Shown here: piece after piece, positions 10,116-20,242 of the stretch
Layout of the letters: every line of letters starts with the position of its first letter
Position numbering within the stretch: the first letter of the stretch is position 1
Assembly (NCBI GenBank): GCA_004213955.1
Contig: SGZL01000005.1
Span: 1 to 64,000, forward strand
DNA length: 64,000 nucleotides
Source: Gammaproteobacteria bacterium
GTDB taxonomy: Bacteria; Pseudomonadota; Gammaproteobacteria; Magnimaribacterales; AG-339-G14
Reading direction: 5' to 3'
Made by a program: the position numbers and the translations under genes
The notes under the pieces: generated by a model
The model's database searches: none
Told to the model about the DNA's origin: nothing
What the model saw: the letters and a program-made list of their open reading frames with translations, nothing else

Positions 10116-13100
10116 TTAACTAACCTTTAATTTTTTTTGATCCATTTCTTGTAAAACTCTTTTGTAATCAGTAGGCATAACTTTACTAAAATTATGAAGT
10201 TCCTTTTTCCAATTATCCAGAATTTTCTTGGCAACTGTTGATTTTGTATATTTAAAGTGATTTTCAATTAACTCTTTCAATTCAGCTTCGTCTTCTTTAA
10301 TTTTAATTTTTTCTAAATCAAATGTACTCAAATTACACTTTCTTTCAAATGTTTTATTTTGGTCATAAATATAAGCTATGCCTCCACTCATTCCTGCGCC
10401 AAAATTTCTTCCAGTTTTACCCAAAATCACTGCTCTACCGCCGGTCATATACTCGCAACCATGGTCACCAATTCCTTCAACTACAACTCTGGCTCCACTA
10501 TTTCTTACACAGAACCTCTCTGCTGCAATACCTCTAAAGTAAGCCTCTCCACCCGTTGCACCGTAAAGCGCAACATTACCTAATAGGATATTTTCTTCAG
10601 GTATAAATTTACTCTCTTTCGGAGGATAAATAATTATTTTTCCTCCAGACAAGCCCTTACCAACGTAATCGTTTGCGTCGCCTTCTAAATTTATTGTGAT
10701 GCCTTTGGCAATCCAAGCTCCGAGGCTTTGTCCGGCCGATCCTTTAAGATTTATTTTAATAGTATCTTGAGGCAACCCGTTGGCACCCCAAATTTTAGAA
10801 ACTTCGTTAGACAATATTGTTCCAAATACTCTATTGGTGTTACCAATCTTTAAATTCACGTTAATTTTTTGCTTAGTTTTAATATTATTTTTAATAGCCC
10901 TCACCAAAGCCATGTCCATAGATTTTTTGAGGTTATGATTTTGTTTTTTAGTATTGAAAACTTCAGTGTCTTTAAAAACTTTTTGAGCTGGAGAAAGAAT
11001 ATTTGATAGATCCAATCCATCTCTTTTCCAATGATTTAGCGCGGCTTCCATTTCAAGTAAATCCACTCTACCTATTAGTTCATTCAAAGTTTTTACACCC
11101 AGTTTTGCCATTATCATTCTAAGTTCTTTGGCTACCATGAAAAGATAATTAACTACATTCTCTGGGCTACCATGGAATTTTTTTCTCAGCTCTTTGTCTT
11201 GAGTAGCAATACCTACCGGACAAGTATTTAGGTGACATTTACGCATCATAATGCATCCCAAGGTAACAAGCGGTGCTGTAGAAAAGCCAAATTCTTCGGC
11301 GCCTAGAATAGCTGCAATTGCAACATCTCTTCCAGTTTTAAGCTGGCCATCGGTTTGAAGAACTACTCTGGACCTCAAATTATTCATAACTAAAGTTTGA
11401 TGCGTTTCAGCAATTCCAAGCTCCCACGGAAGCCCAGCATGCTTGATAGAAGTTAGTGGAGAGGCTCCAGTGCCACCATCATGACCTGCTATCACCAAGT
11501 GATCAGTTTTTGCTTTAACTACACCCGCGGCAATAGTTCCTACACCTATTTCCGATACCAATTTGACACTAATTCTAGAACTACGATTAGCATTTTTGAG
11601 ATCATGAATTAACTGAGCTATATCTTCGATTGAATAAATATCGTGGTGCGGCGGCGGACTTATTAATCCAACTCCAGGTGTTGAATGTCTTATTTTGGCA
11701 ATGTAATCGTCAACTTTAGTTCCAGGCAATTCTCCACCTTCTCCTGGTTTAGCTCCTTGAGCAATCTTAATTTGAAGTTCGTCGGAGTTGGTTAAATACC
11801 ACATTGTTACTCCAAATCTACCTGAGGCAACTTGCTTAATCGCTGATCTTTTAGACCTTCCATCTTCAAGAGGTTTGAATCTTATTGGATCTTCTCCTCC
11901 CTCTCCGGTATTTGATTTTCCTCCAAGTTTATTCATCGCCAATGCTAAAGATTCATGTGCTTCGGTTGAAATGGAGCCAAGAGACATAGCTCCCGTGGCA
12001 AATCTTTTAACTATTTCCTTTTCAGGTTCTACTTCTTCTAAAGGAAGGGAATCAGTAGCATATTTGAATTTCATCAAACCTCTTAAAGTACTGTTCTTAG
12101 TAGTTTGTTCATTGGCATGATTAGCGAACTTCCAATAAGCGGATTCGTCGTTATTTTTTGATGCTAGTTGTAATGCTGAAATAGATTTAGGATCCCACAT
12201 GTGACTGTCTCCACCATTTCTCCAATGAAAGTCTCCAGGATTTGGAAGGGTCGCAATTTTATTTTGTTCAATTTCAGGAAAACCTAATTCGTGACGCCTT
12301 TCAATTTCCTTTGTAAGGACTTCAAAATTAATTCCCTGAACCCTGCTAGGAGTTCCTGGAAAAGAAAGATCTATGATGTCATCTGCCAATCCTACAGCTT
12401 CAAATATCTGAGCACCTTTGTAGGATTGAAGGGTTGAAATACCCATTTTAGCCATAACTTTTAACATACCTTTGGCTACACCTTTTTTGTAAGCCTTGAC
12501 AAGGTCTCTTGAAGTTTTTAGAGCTTCATCTTTGAGTAAACCGTCTTTGAGAGATTTTTCTAAAACATTAAAAGCTAAGTAAGGGTTTACTGCATCTGCT
12601 CCATACCCAACAAGAAGGCAATGATGATGTACTTCACGAGCTTCACCAGTCTCTAAAATTATTCCTATTTGAGTTCTTTTTTCATTTTTTACTAAATGAT
12701 GGTGGACAGAAGAACAAGCCAAAAGTGAGCTTAGAGCAATATTGTCACGGCTGATTTTTTTATCTGAAAGAACTATGAATGAAAAACCCTTTTCGATTGC
12801 TTCTTCAGATTCTTTACAAATTCTTTTTAAGGCAGCTTTCAATCCTCTTTCTCCTTTGCCCCTGGGATAAGTGATATCAATAGTCTTAGTTTTCCAACCA
12901 AATTTTTTAATTTCTTTAATTTTTGCTAGTTCATTATTCGAGAGGATGGGGTGTTCAAGATTAAGTCTGTGAACATTTCTTTCTTTAGTTGCTAGTAAGT
13001 TTTCCTCAGGGCCTATCAAACATTTTAAAGACATGATCACTTCTTCTCGAATTGAATCAATGGGCGGATTAGTAATTTGCGCAAATAGCTGCTTGAAATA

Positions 13101-14678
13101 GTCGTAAATCATCCTAGGCTTATCAGACAAACACGCAAGTGCAGCATCATTTCCCATTGAACCGAGAGGGTCTCTCAGTTCTGTAACTAATGGCAATAAC
13201 ATGAACTCTAGTGTCTCTGTGGTATAACCAAAGGCTTGCATTTTAGAAATTAAATTTTCTTCCTTAGCCTCTTTTTTATTAGAAATTAAATCTCTGAGAT
13301 TTACTATTTGTTTTTTATTCCAATCCTTGTAAGGATTTTGAGAAGCAACATCTTTTTTAATTTCTTCATCAGAGATTAATTTTCCTTGTTCAAAATCTAT
13401 TAAAAACATTTTTCCTGGTTGTAACCTCCCTTTAGAAACTACATTTTTAGGATTCACAGGAAGGACTCCGACCTCTGAAGCCATGATCACTTTGTCATCG
13501 TCAGTAACATAAAACCTACTAGGACGAAGACCGTTTCTATCGAGAACAGCGCCCACCATTTTTCCGTCAGTGAAGACAATTGATGCCGGGCCATCCCATG
13601 GTTCCATAAGTGATGACGAGTATTCGTAAAAAGCTTTCTTTTTGGGGGACATCTCTTTGTCATTTTGCCAAGCTTCAGGAATCATCATCATGATTGCTTC
13701 GGGTATCTTTCTTCCCGACATAATTAAGAACTCTAGAACGTTATCAAAACTTCCTGAATCTGAGCAGTCAGGCTCCGCAATGGGGAATAGCTTTTGTAAT
13801 TTTTTTCCAAATAATGGGCTTTCTGCCATACCTTGCCTGGCTCTCATTAAGTTTACATTACCTTTAAGAGTATTTATTTCGCCGTTATGACACATGTACC
13901 TACAAGGTTGAGCTCTATCCCATGAAGGAAAAGTATTTGTGCTGAAACGAGAATGAACCATTGCAAGATGGGTCTTTAATTTTTTATTTTCTAAATCCGA
14001 AAAAAAAGGAAATAATTGGGCGGGTGTCAGCATTCCTTTATAAATGATTAGTCTTGATGAAAGTGAACAAGCATAAAACATTAAACCCTGAGTTAAGCCT
14101 TCTTCGAATCTTAATCTCTTGCTAAAAATTTTTCTGCATAAATAAAGTTTTCTTTCAAAATCATCCTGAGATATGTTTCCCTTAGTTCCAACAAAAAGTT
14201 GTTCTATTATTGGTTGACAATTTAGTGCCGCTGGACCGACATTTGCTTTTTTTTGATTTGTCGGGACTTTTCTCCATCCGAGAAATTCAAGACCTTCCTG
14301 AGATAATATTTTTTCGACTGTTTCCTTACAAAAGCTATTTTCTGAACTTTTTTGAGGCAGGAATATGTTGCCTACTGCATATTCGCCTTTTTTTGGTAGT
14401 TTTAAGCCTAAGGTTTTAGCTTCAGTTTGGAAAAAGGAATCGGGAAGGGCGAGTAATATCCCGGCACCATCACCAGTATTTTCTTCAAATCCACATCCGC
14501 CACGATGGTCCATTCTAGAATTAATTAGATAGGCATTATCCATTATCTCTCTAGAAGGAAGACCTTTCACATTCGCAACAAGACCTACTCCGCAAGAATC
14601 TCTTTCGAAATCCGGATCGTAAAGACCTTTTTTCTTAGGTCTGGTTACAAAATATTCGTCTTTTGGCACAAAATACAC
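10116..14678 (-). CDS. gltB: Glutamate synthase large subunit
   Basis: 1520 aa; GATase II start DSCGVGLVANVKG; PPPHHDIYSIEDIAQLIHDLKN; adjacent gltD. Confidence 0.97.
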   Translation of the reverse strand: MYFVPKDEYFVTRPKKKGLYDPDFERDSCGVGLVANVKGLPSREIMDNAYLINSRMDHRGGCGFEENTGDGAGILLALPDSFFQTEAKTLGLKLPKKGEYAVGNIFLPQKSSENSFCKETVEKILSQEGLEFLGWRKVPTNQKKANVGPAALNCQPIIEQLFVGTKGNISQDDFERKLYLCRKIFSKRLRFEEGLTQGLMFYACSLSSRLIIYKGMLTPAQLFPFFSDLENKKLKTHLAMVHSRFSTNTFPSWDRAQPCRYMCHNGEINTLKGNVNLMRARQGMAESPLFGKKLQKLFPIAEPDCSDSGSFDNVLEFLIMSGRKIPEAIMMMIPEAWQNDKEMSPKKKAFYEYSSSLMEPWDGPASIVFTDGKMVGAVLDRNGLRPSRFYVTDDDKVIMASEVGVLPVNPKNVVSKGRLQPGKMFLIDFEQGKLISDEEIKKDVASQNPYKDWNKKQIVNLRDLISNKKEAKEENLISKMQAFGYTTETLEFMLLPLVTELRDPLGSMGNDAALACLSDKPRMIYDYFKQLFAQITNPPIDSIREEVIMSLKCLIGPEENLLATKERNVHRLNLEHPILSNNELAKIKEIKKFGWKTKTIDITYPRGKGERGLKAALKRICKESEEAIEKGFSFIVLSDKKISRDNIALSSLLACSSVHHHLVKNEKRTQIGIILETGEAREVHHHCLLVGYGADAVNPYLAFNVLEKSLKDGLLKDEALKTSRDLVKAYKKGVAKGMLKVMAKMGISTLQSYKGAQIFEAVGLADDIIDLSFPGTPSRVQGINFEVLTKEIERRHELGFPEIEQNKIATLPNPGDFHWRNGGDSHMWDPKSISALQLASKNNDESAYWKFANHANEQTTKNSTLRGLMKFKYATDSLPLEEVEPEKEIVKRFATGAMSLGSISTEAHESLALAMNKLGGKSNTGEGGEDPIRFKPLEDGRSKRSAIKQVASGRFGVTMWYLTNSDELQIKIAQGAKPGEGGELPGTKVDDYIAKIRHSTPGVGLISPPPHHDIYSIEDIAQLIHDLKNANRSSRISVKLVSEIGVGTIAAGVVKAKTDHLVIAGHDGGTGASPLTSIKHAGLPWELGIAETHQTLVMNNLRSRVVLQTDGQLKTGRDVAIAAILGAEEFGFSTAPLVTLGCIMMRKCHLNTCPVGIATQDKELRKKFHGSPENVVNYLFMVAKELRMIMAKLGVKTLNELIGRVDLLEMEAALNHWKRDGLDLSNILSPAQKVFKDTEVFNTKKQNHNLKKSMDMALVRAIKNNIKTKQKINVNLKIGNTNRVFGTILSNEVSKIWGANGLPQDTIKINLKGSAGQSLGAWIAKGITINLEGDANDYVGKGLSGGKIIIYPPKESKFIPEENILLGNVALYGATGGEAYFRGIAAERFCVRNSGARVVVEGIGDHGCEYMTGGRAVILGKTGRNFGAGMSGGIAYIYDQNKTFERKCNLSTFDLEKIKIKEDEAELKELIENHFKYTKSTVAKKILDNWKKELHNFSKVMPTDYKRVLQEMDQKKLKVS

Positions 14679-14792
14679 CTAAATTTAGTAAATCGGAGTC
14701 CTTATCGCTTGGACTGGGCGTCACTTTTCGCGCATGTGATATGCAGTTTCTTTAAATCTTATTAAAAAAACGGCTAAAAGTGAATTATTTGC

Positions 14793-15872
14793 TTATATCT
14801 TTAAGCTTTCGATAAGGGAATTTTCGTCAATATTTTCTGAAATTTGGGCTCTTCCTATCGAATTTAACGTTATAAATCTAAGTTTGTTGGAAAGAATTTT
14901 CTTATCACGACTCATTGCCTCTTTAAACTCATCGTAATCAAAATTTGTTGGTAATTCTGTTGGCAAACCTGCTGACTCTATTATTTTCTTAATTCTTTCA
15001 TATTCTTTGTCCTCAATCTTGCCTAATAGCAAAGAGAGTTTAGAGGCACATATCATTCCTAGCCCAACTGCTTGACCGTGTGTAAAGCCTTTGAGGGACA
15101 TAGATGACTCAAAAGCATGTCCAAAGGTATGCCCAAAATTAAGTAATGCTCTATCACCTTTCTCCCTTTCATCATTTGAAACGATAGAAGATTTAATAAG
15201 AGATGAATCGTAAATGATCTTAATTAGGTCTTCATCATTAGTTATCGAGCCATTATTTATTTTTTGTTCTAATTCTTCAAAGAGAGATTTATCGGCAATA
15301 AGAGAGTGCTTTATGATCTCTGCTAGACCCTCTGAAATTTCAGATTTTCTTAAACTAGATAAAAGATCTATATCAATTAGAACCAAATTTGGCTGGTAGA
15401 AAGCACCAATATTATTCTTAGCCCCTTGAAAATTAATCCCTGTTTTACCTCCGATGGCTGCATCTACTTGAGACAAAAGAGTTGAGGGAATTTGGATTAG
15501 ATCTACCCCTCTTAAATAACTAGAAGCAACAAAACCTGTCATATCTGTAGTAATTCCCCCACCAAGGGAAATGATCACACAATCTCTATTAAATTTATTT
15601 TGATTTAAAGTTTCGTAAATCGGTTGAATTCCTTCGATGCTTTTATTTTCTTCGCTAGTTTGAATTTCTAAAGAGATTAAAGCCTTAGGATCGAATTGAG
15701 CTAAATTTTTATTTAAATCATCTAAGAATTTCTCTGGAACATTTGAATCTTTAATAATTAAAATCTGCTTATTTTCTACCAGCCACTGAAAGTTGTAATT
15801 TTTCAATAAAGATTTATCTATTAACACTTCGTAGCTCGAAGAAGCGGTTCTAACCAGTATTGATTTAGACAT
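14793..15872 (-). CDS. aroB: 3-dehydroquinate synthase
   Basis: GGGITTDMTGFVASSYLRGVDLIQIPSTLLSQVDAAIGGKTGIN; LLNFGHTFGHAFE. Confidence 0.96.
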   Translation of the reverse strand: MSKSILVRTASSSYEVLIDKSLLKNYNFQWLVENKQILIIKDSNVPEKFLDDLNKNLAQFDPKALISLEIQTSEENKSIEGIQPIYETLNQNKFNRDCVIISLGGGITTDMTGFVASSYLRGVDLIQIPSTLLSQVDAAIGGKTGINFQGAKNNIGAFYQPNLVLIDIDLLSSLRKSEISEGLAEIIKHSLIADKSLFEELEQKINNGSITNDEDLIKIIYDSSLIKSSIVSNDEREKGDRALLNFGHTFGHAFESSMSLKGFTHGQAVGLGMICASKLSLLLGKIEDKEYERIKKIIESAGLPTELPTNFDYDEFKEAMSRDKKILSNKLRFITLNSIGRAQISENIDENSLIESLKI

Positions 15873-16374
15873 TAAAATGATTAATTATTTTATTTGCGAT
15901 TTCTTCATTAGACATGGAATCAGATAAAAGTTCCAACTTTGACACTTTTTTATAACTATCTAATCTTTTTTCATAGAGAGTTTGAAGGGTTAATTTAGGA
16001 TCACTTGTTTGTAAAAGAGGCCTCTTTTTAGAATCTTTAGTATTTTCAAATTGACTTTCAACGCTACAGTTTAAGAAAACTACATTTGTCTCATTTGCCA
16101 ACAATTCTAAATTTTTAATTTTTTCAACAACCCCGCCACCAGTTGAGATAATACAATCATTAAATTTTTTAGTTTTAATTAAGTAATTAGTTTCGGTAGT
16201 TCTAAAAAACTCTTCTCCCTTGGAGGCAAACATTTCAGTTATGGGCATATTCAAATCTTTTTCTATTTCTTTATCAATATCAAACAAAGAAACGCCTAGC
16301 TTTTCACTCAAGATTTTACCAATTTTTGATTTACCAGACCCCATAGGACCAATTAGAAAAATTTTCATTAGCAC
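15865..16374 (-). CDS. aroK: Shikimate kinase
   Basis: P-loop LIGPMGSGKSKIG; FFRTTE; STGGG; overlaps aroB start. Confidence 0.93.
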   Translation of the reverse strand: MLMKIFLIGPMGSGKSKIGKILSEKLGVSLFDIDKEIEKDLNMPITEMFASKGEEFFRTTETNYLIKTKKFNDCIISTGGGVVEKIKNLELLANETNVVFLNCSVESQFENTKDSKKRPLLQTSDPKLTLQTLYEKRLDSYKKVSKLELLSDSMSNEEIANKIINHFNV

Positions 16375-16419
16375 TTAGTAACCATTAGAATATATTTTAC
16401 CTTATCGAAGTATTAGACA

Positions 16420-18795
16420 ATGTTTTTCAATAAATATTTTTTTATATTACTAATTATCTTCTTACTCCCAATTCATTTTGGTTTAGGTATCTATATTTAT
16501 CTATCTCATGATCTGCCAACAACAGAAGACGTAAGAAATGTGGAGCTCCAAGTTCCTCTTAAGATATTTACTTCCGATGGTAAATTGATCGGTGAATACG
16601 GGGAAATTCATCGAACTAAATTAAATTTTAATGAAATTCCAGAAAATTTAATAAATGCTTTTTTAGCTGCTGAAGACAGCGATTTTTTTACTCACACGGG
16701 AGTAGATTTTCTGAGTCTGCTGAGAGCTACTTACCAATATATAAAAGAAGGAGAAATCATCAGCGGTGGTGGAACCATTACCATGCAAGTGGCGAGAAAT
16801 TATGTGTTAACTAAAGACCAAACCTTCGAGAGAAAGCTCAAAGAGATATTTATGGCCTTTAAGTTAGATTTATCTTTTACAAAAGAAGAAATATTCGAAC
16901 TTTATGTCAATCAAATCTTTCTTGGAAATAGAGCTTATGGTGTTGCAGCAGCATCAGAAATTTATTATGGAAAAGGTTTATCTGAATTGTCTATAGCACA
17001 ATCAGCTATGATAGCTAGTCTGCCTAAAGCACCGTCTCGAATCAATCCAATTGCTAATCCAAAAAGGGCCTTAATTAGAAGAAATTGGGTTTTAAGTAGA
17101 ATGGAATCCTTAGGATATATTGACGAAGATAATTTTTTACAAGCATTTAATGAGCCAATATCTGCCTTTTTTAATGGCATCGGTTCGGAAGTTGAGGCAG
17201 ATTATCTTGCTGAGCAAATACGAAGGTATATGATCCAAAACTATGGTTTATCTGCTTACAAAGAAGGATATAAGGTTTACTCGACTTTAAATTCGTCTTA
17301 TCAAACAGCTGCTGTTAATTCTGTAAGAAGAGGAATAGAGTCTTACGAATCAAGGCATGGCTTCAGAAAACCTGAAAATTATAGTGAATTAATTCCAGAC
17401 GACTTTATCCAGAGAACAGATTTATTTTATAAAGTTGCCTACGATCCAAACAACTTTAAAGACGAGTTTGGAATTAAAAAAGATTTAACTAATCCTCTAG
17501 ATGAACTATTAGACTTTCTAGCCGACCAAGCTGCCTTCAACTCTTTTCAACCAGTACTAGTGCTATCTTCTAAGAATAAGAAGATGACTCTTTTAAACAA
17601 AGACTCAGAAATAATTACCATGGACATAAGTAATTTAATTTCCAATATCAAACCAAAAATAAATGAAAATAAAAAAGGCAAAAATATAGAGAGTTTTTTA
17701 AATTTTTTTGAAGTAGGGGATTTAATTTGGTTGAGATTAGATGAAGACAAAAAATTTGAGATAGCAATGCATCCTGAAGTGCAAAGTGCTCTAGTTAGCA
17801 TCGATCCAAACTCTGGCAAGATTCTTGCTTTAGTTGGCGGCTATAGTTTTAGCTCTAGTAAGTTTAATAGAGCCATGCAAGCTAAACCTCAACTTGGATC
17901 AAATTTTAAGCCTTTTTTATATGCTGCGGCTTTTGAAAACGGCTTTAATCCAGCAACTATAATAAACGATGCTCCGGTTGTATTTGAAGATCAAAATTTA
18001 GAGGAATTTTGGAGACCCAAAAATGCTAGTGGGAAATTTTATGGACCAACTAGATTAAGAGAAGCATTGTTGCAATCGAGAAATGTAGTCACTGTAAGAT
18101 TGCTAAATGATCTAGGAATATCTAAAACAAAAAACTACCTCACAAGATTTGGATTCGAAAGAGACAGTTTGCCTGAAGATTTATCAATGGCATTAGGATC
18201 TTATGGAATTAGCCCTTACAAAAACGCAGAATTTTTCTCCATTTTTGCTAATGGAGGAAAAAAAATTAATCCGACTTTCATTGAAAAAATCGTAGATAAG
18301 GATGGTAATGAGATACTTTTTGACCAAAAAGACGCTTCGAAAAAAACTTTGGAACAATGGATAGGAAATTCTTTAACTGTAGAACAGACCTTTGCTATTG
18401 ACCCTAGAGTTTCATTTGTTGTAACTGATATTTTAAGAGAAGCAACACGAAGGGGCACCGGAAGAGGGATTAAAAAACTCCAAAGAGACGATTTTGCTGG
18501 GAAAACAGGTACGACTAATAACTCCGAAAGCACCTGGTTTACTGGGTACAACAATAAGATTTTAACAACAGTTTGGTTCGGCTATGATCAACCAAGGTCT
18601 TTAGGACAAAAAGAATATGGTAGTACTACTGCACTACCAATCTGGTTGGGCTATATGGAAGACATTGTCGATTCGATCGAGTATTCTCCCCCTACAATTC
18701 CTGCGAATCTAATTGCAAAAAAAATAAATCTAGCTAATGGATTAGATGCCAGCCCTTCAGATCAGAATACAGCGTTTGAATATTTTTTCGATTAG
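16420..18795 (+). CDS. mrcA: Penicillin-binding protein 1A (transglycosylase/transpeptidase)
   Basis: GT51 motif AAEDSDFFTHTGVD, GGGTITMQVARN; transpeptidase GSNFKPFLY and KTGTTNN. Confidence 0.94.
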   Translation: MFFNKYFFILLIIFLLPIHFGLGIYIYLSHDLPTTEDVRNVELQVPLKIFTSDGKLIGEYGEIHRTKLNFNEIPENLINAFLAAEDSDFFTHTGVDFLSLLRATYQYIKEGEIISGGGTITMQVARNYVLTKDQTFERKLKEIFMAFKLDLSFTKEEIFELYVNQIFLGNRAYGVAAASEIYYGKGLSELSIAQSAMIASLPKAPSRINPIANPKRALIRRNWVLSRMESLGYIDEDNFLQAFNEPISAFFNGIGSEVEADYLAEQIRRYMIQNYGLSAYKEGYKVYSTLNSSYQTAAVNSVRRGIESYESRHGFRKPENYSELIPDDFIQRTDLFYKVAYDPNNFKDEFGIKKDLTNPLDELLDFLADQAAFNSFQPVLVLSSKNKKMTLLNKDSEIITMDISNLISNIKPKINENKKGKNIESFLNFFEVGDLIWLRLDEDKKFEIAMHPEVQSALVSIDPNSGKILALVGGYSFSSSKFNRAMQAKPQLGSNFKPFLYAAAFENGFNPATIINDAPVVFEDQNLEEFWRPKNASGKFYGPTRLREALLQSRNVVTVRLLNDLGISKTKNYLTRFGFERDSLPEDLSMALGSYGISPYKNAEFFSIFANGGKKINPTFIEKIVDKDGNEILFDQKDASKKTLEQWIGNSLTVEQTFAIDPRVSFVVTDILREATRRGTGRGIKKLQRDDFAGKTGTTNNSESTWFTGYNNKILTTVWFGYDQPRSLGQKEYGSTTALPIWLGYMEDIVDSIEYSPPTIPANLIAKKINLANGLDASPSDQNTAFEYFFD

Positions 18796-19376
18796 ACAAA
18801 AATAGTTTTTTTGATTAGTTCCCAATGTTCCTGCCATGAGGTAACTGGGCTATTTTTAAAATTACTTCTTAGAAAACTTTGAATCTGTCCTTCCATGCAA
18901 GTCATTAAAAGATCGGAACAGCTTGCAGAATTAATGGCTAACTTTTTCTTAGTATCTCTTTCATAAGCCTGAAAAGACTGTTTGATTTCCACATTTAGTT
19001 TTTCCAAAATTAAAGATATTTTGTCGTCTATTTTTGCTTCGGCTGCACTTAACGCTTGCTTGTTGATAATTTTCGCAAACCCTTTGTTTGTTTCTAGAAA
19101 AGTTAAAATAAGAGTAACTATTAGCCCTGGAATCTCATCTGATGATTGATTTTGCTTCATTGTTTCTATTCTTGGAAAAATATTCGATTCAAAGAAAATT
19201 ACCATTTCTTCATAAATTTTTCTTTTGCTTGGGAAATGTCTGTATATCGCTGCTTCAGTTATGTTCGTTCTTCTGGCCAATTCTGCAGTGGTAATTTTTA
19301 CAGGAGTTTTTTCTTCAAGCATTTCTGCAAGAGTCTGCATGATCTGAATTTTTCTTGATACTTTACTCTCTGCCAT
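18792..19376 (-). CDS. slmA: TetR-fold regulator, probable nucleoid occlusion factor SlmA
   Basis: MAESKVSRKIQIMQTLAEMLEE...ITTAELARRTNITEAAIYRHFPSKRKIYEEMVIFFE; adjacency to argB/algC. Confidence 0.72.
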   Translation of the reverse strand: MAESKVSRKIQIMQTLAEMLEEKTPVKITTAELARRTNITEAAIYRHFPSKRKIYEEMVIFFESNIFPRIETMKQNQSSDEIPGLIVTLILTFLETNKGFAKIINKQALSAAEAKIDDKISLILEKLNVEIKQSFQAYERDTKKKLAINSASCSDLLMTCMEGQIQSFLRSNFKNSPVTSWQEHWELIKKTIFV

Positions 19377-20237
19377 CTATCTATTAATCAAAGTGCCTAC
19401 ACCTTTTTGAGTAAGAATCTCTAACAATACAGCATGAGGAACTCTTCCATCAACTATGTGAGCATAATTTACACCTTGATTTAAGGCATCTATTGCAGCC
19501 GTAAGTTTAGGCACCATTCCGCCTTTAACTATTGTTTTATTTTTTAATAGTTTTTTCGAATCTTTAAAACTTATTTGAGAAATTTTCTTACCACTCTCAT
19601 TTTTAATTCCTAAGACATCTGTCAAAAGGATTATTTTTTCTGCCTTTATAGTTCCGGCAACAAAACATGCAACCTCATCAGCGTTTATATTAAGAGGTGT
19701 TTTTTTTGGGCCCCATCCAATTGGGGAGATGATGGGAATCTGATGAGACGTTAAAGCTTTTAAAAGTTTTGATTTATTTATTTTTGTGATTTGACCAACT
19801 TCTCCCAGCGATTTATTTTTCGATTTTATTGCATTGATAAGACCCATTTTTTTTCCAGCAAATGATTTTCCTTGTCCACCCCATGAATTAATTAACTTCT
19901 TAATTTCAGGATTAATTTGTAGATCAAGAACTTTTTGAATTACTTTTACCATCTCAGGAGTAGTAACTCTGATTCCATTTTTGAATTTAAAATCAAGTTT
20001 GAGTCGATCCAATTCTTTACCTATTTGAGGACCTCCTCCGTGAACAATGACGGGATTTATTCCAACTGTTTTCATTAGCACTACGTCTCGAGCAAAGCTT
20101 TTTCTAAGATAACTATCTCGCATGGCACTACCCCCGTATTTAATCACAATGGTTTTTCCTGAAAATTTTTGTATGTAAGGCAGTGCTTCAGAAAGAACTT
20201 TAGAGATATTAATAGCCGATTTTTTTGAGATGCTCAT
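19377..20237 (-). CDS. argB: Acetylglutamate kinase
   Basis: VIKYGGSAM, IVHGGGPQIGKELDRL. Confidence 0.95.
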   Translation of the reverse strand: MSISKKSAINISKVLSEALPYIQKFSGKTIVIKYGGSAMRDSYLRKSFARDVVLMKTVGINPVIVHGGGPQIGKELDRLKLDFKFKNGIRVTTPEMVKVIQKVLDLQINPEIKKLINSWGGQGKSFAGKKMGLINAIKSKNKSLGEVGQITKINKSKLLKALTSHQIPIISPIGWGPKKTPLNINADEVACFVAGTIKAEKIILLTDVLGIKNESGKKISQISFKDSKKLLKNKTIVKGGMVPKLTAAIDALNQGVNYAHIVDGRVPHAVLLEILTQKGVGTLINR

Positions 20238-20242
20238 GATCT

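Noticed and set aside
10322-14419. Several plus-strand ORFs (10322, 10359, 11788, 13642, 14210)
   Set aside because: All lie antisense within gltB, which has strong family motifs throughout.
18792-19376. TetR-fold gene as the regulator of the RND operator palindrome
   Set aside because: Sequence and argB/algC neighbourhood fit SlmA; the palindrome does not resemble the recalled SlmA site GTGAGT-N2-ACTCAC, and the gene is 40 kb away.
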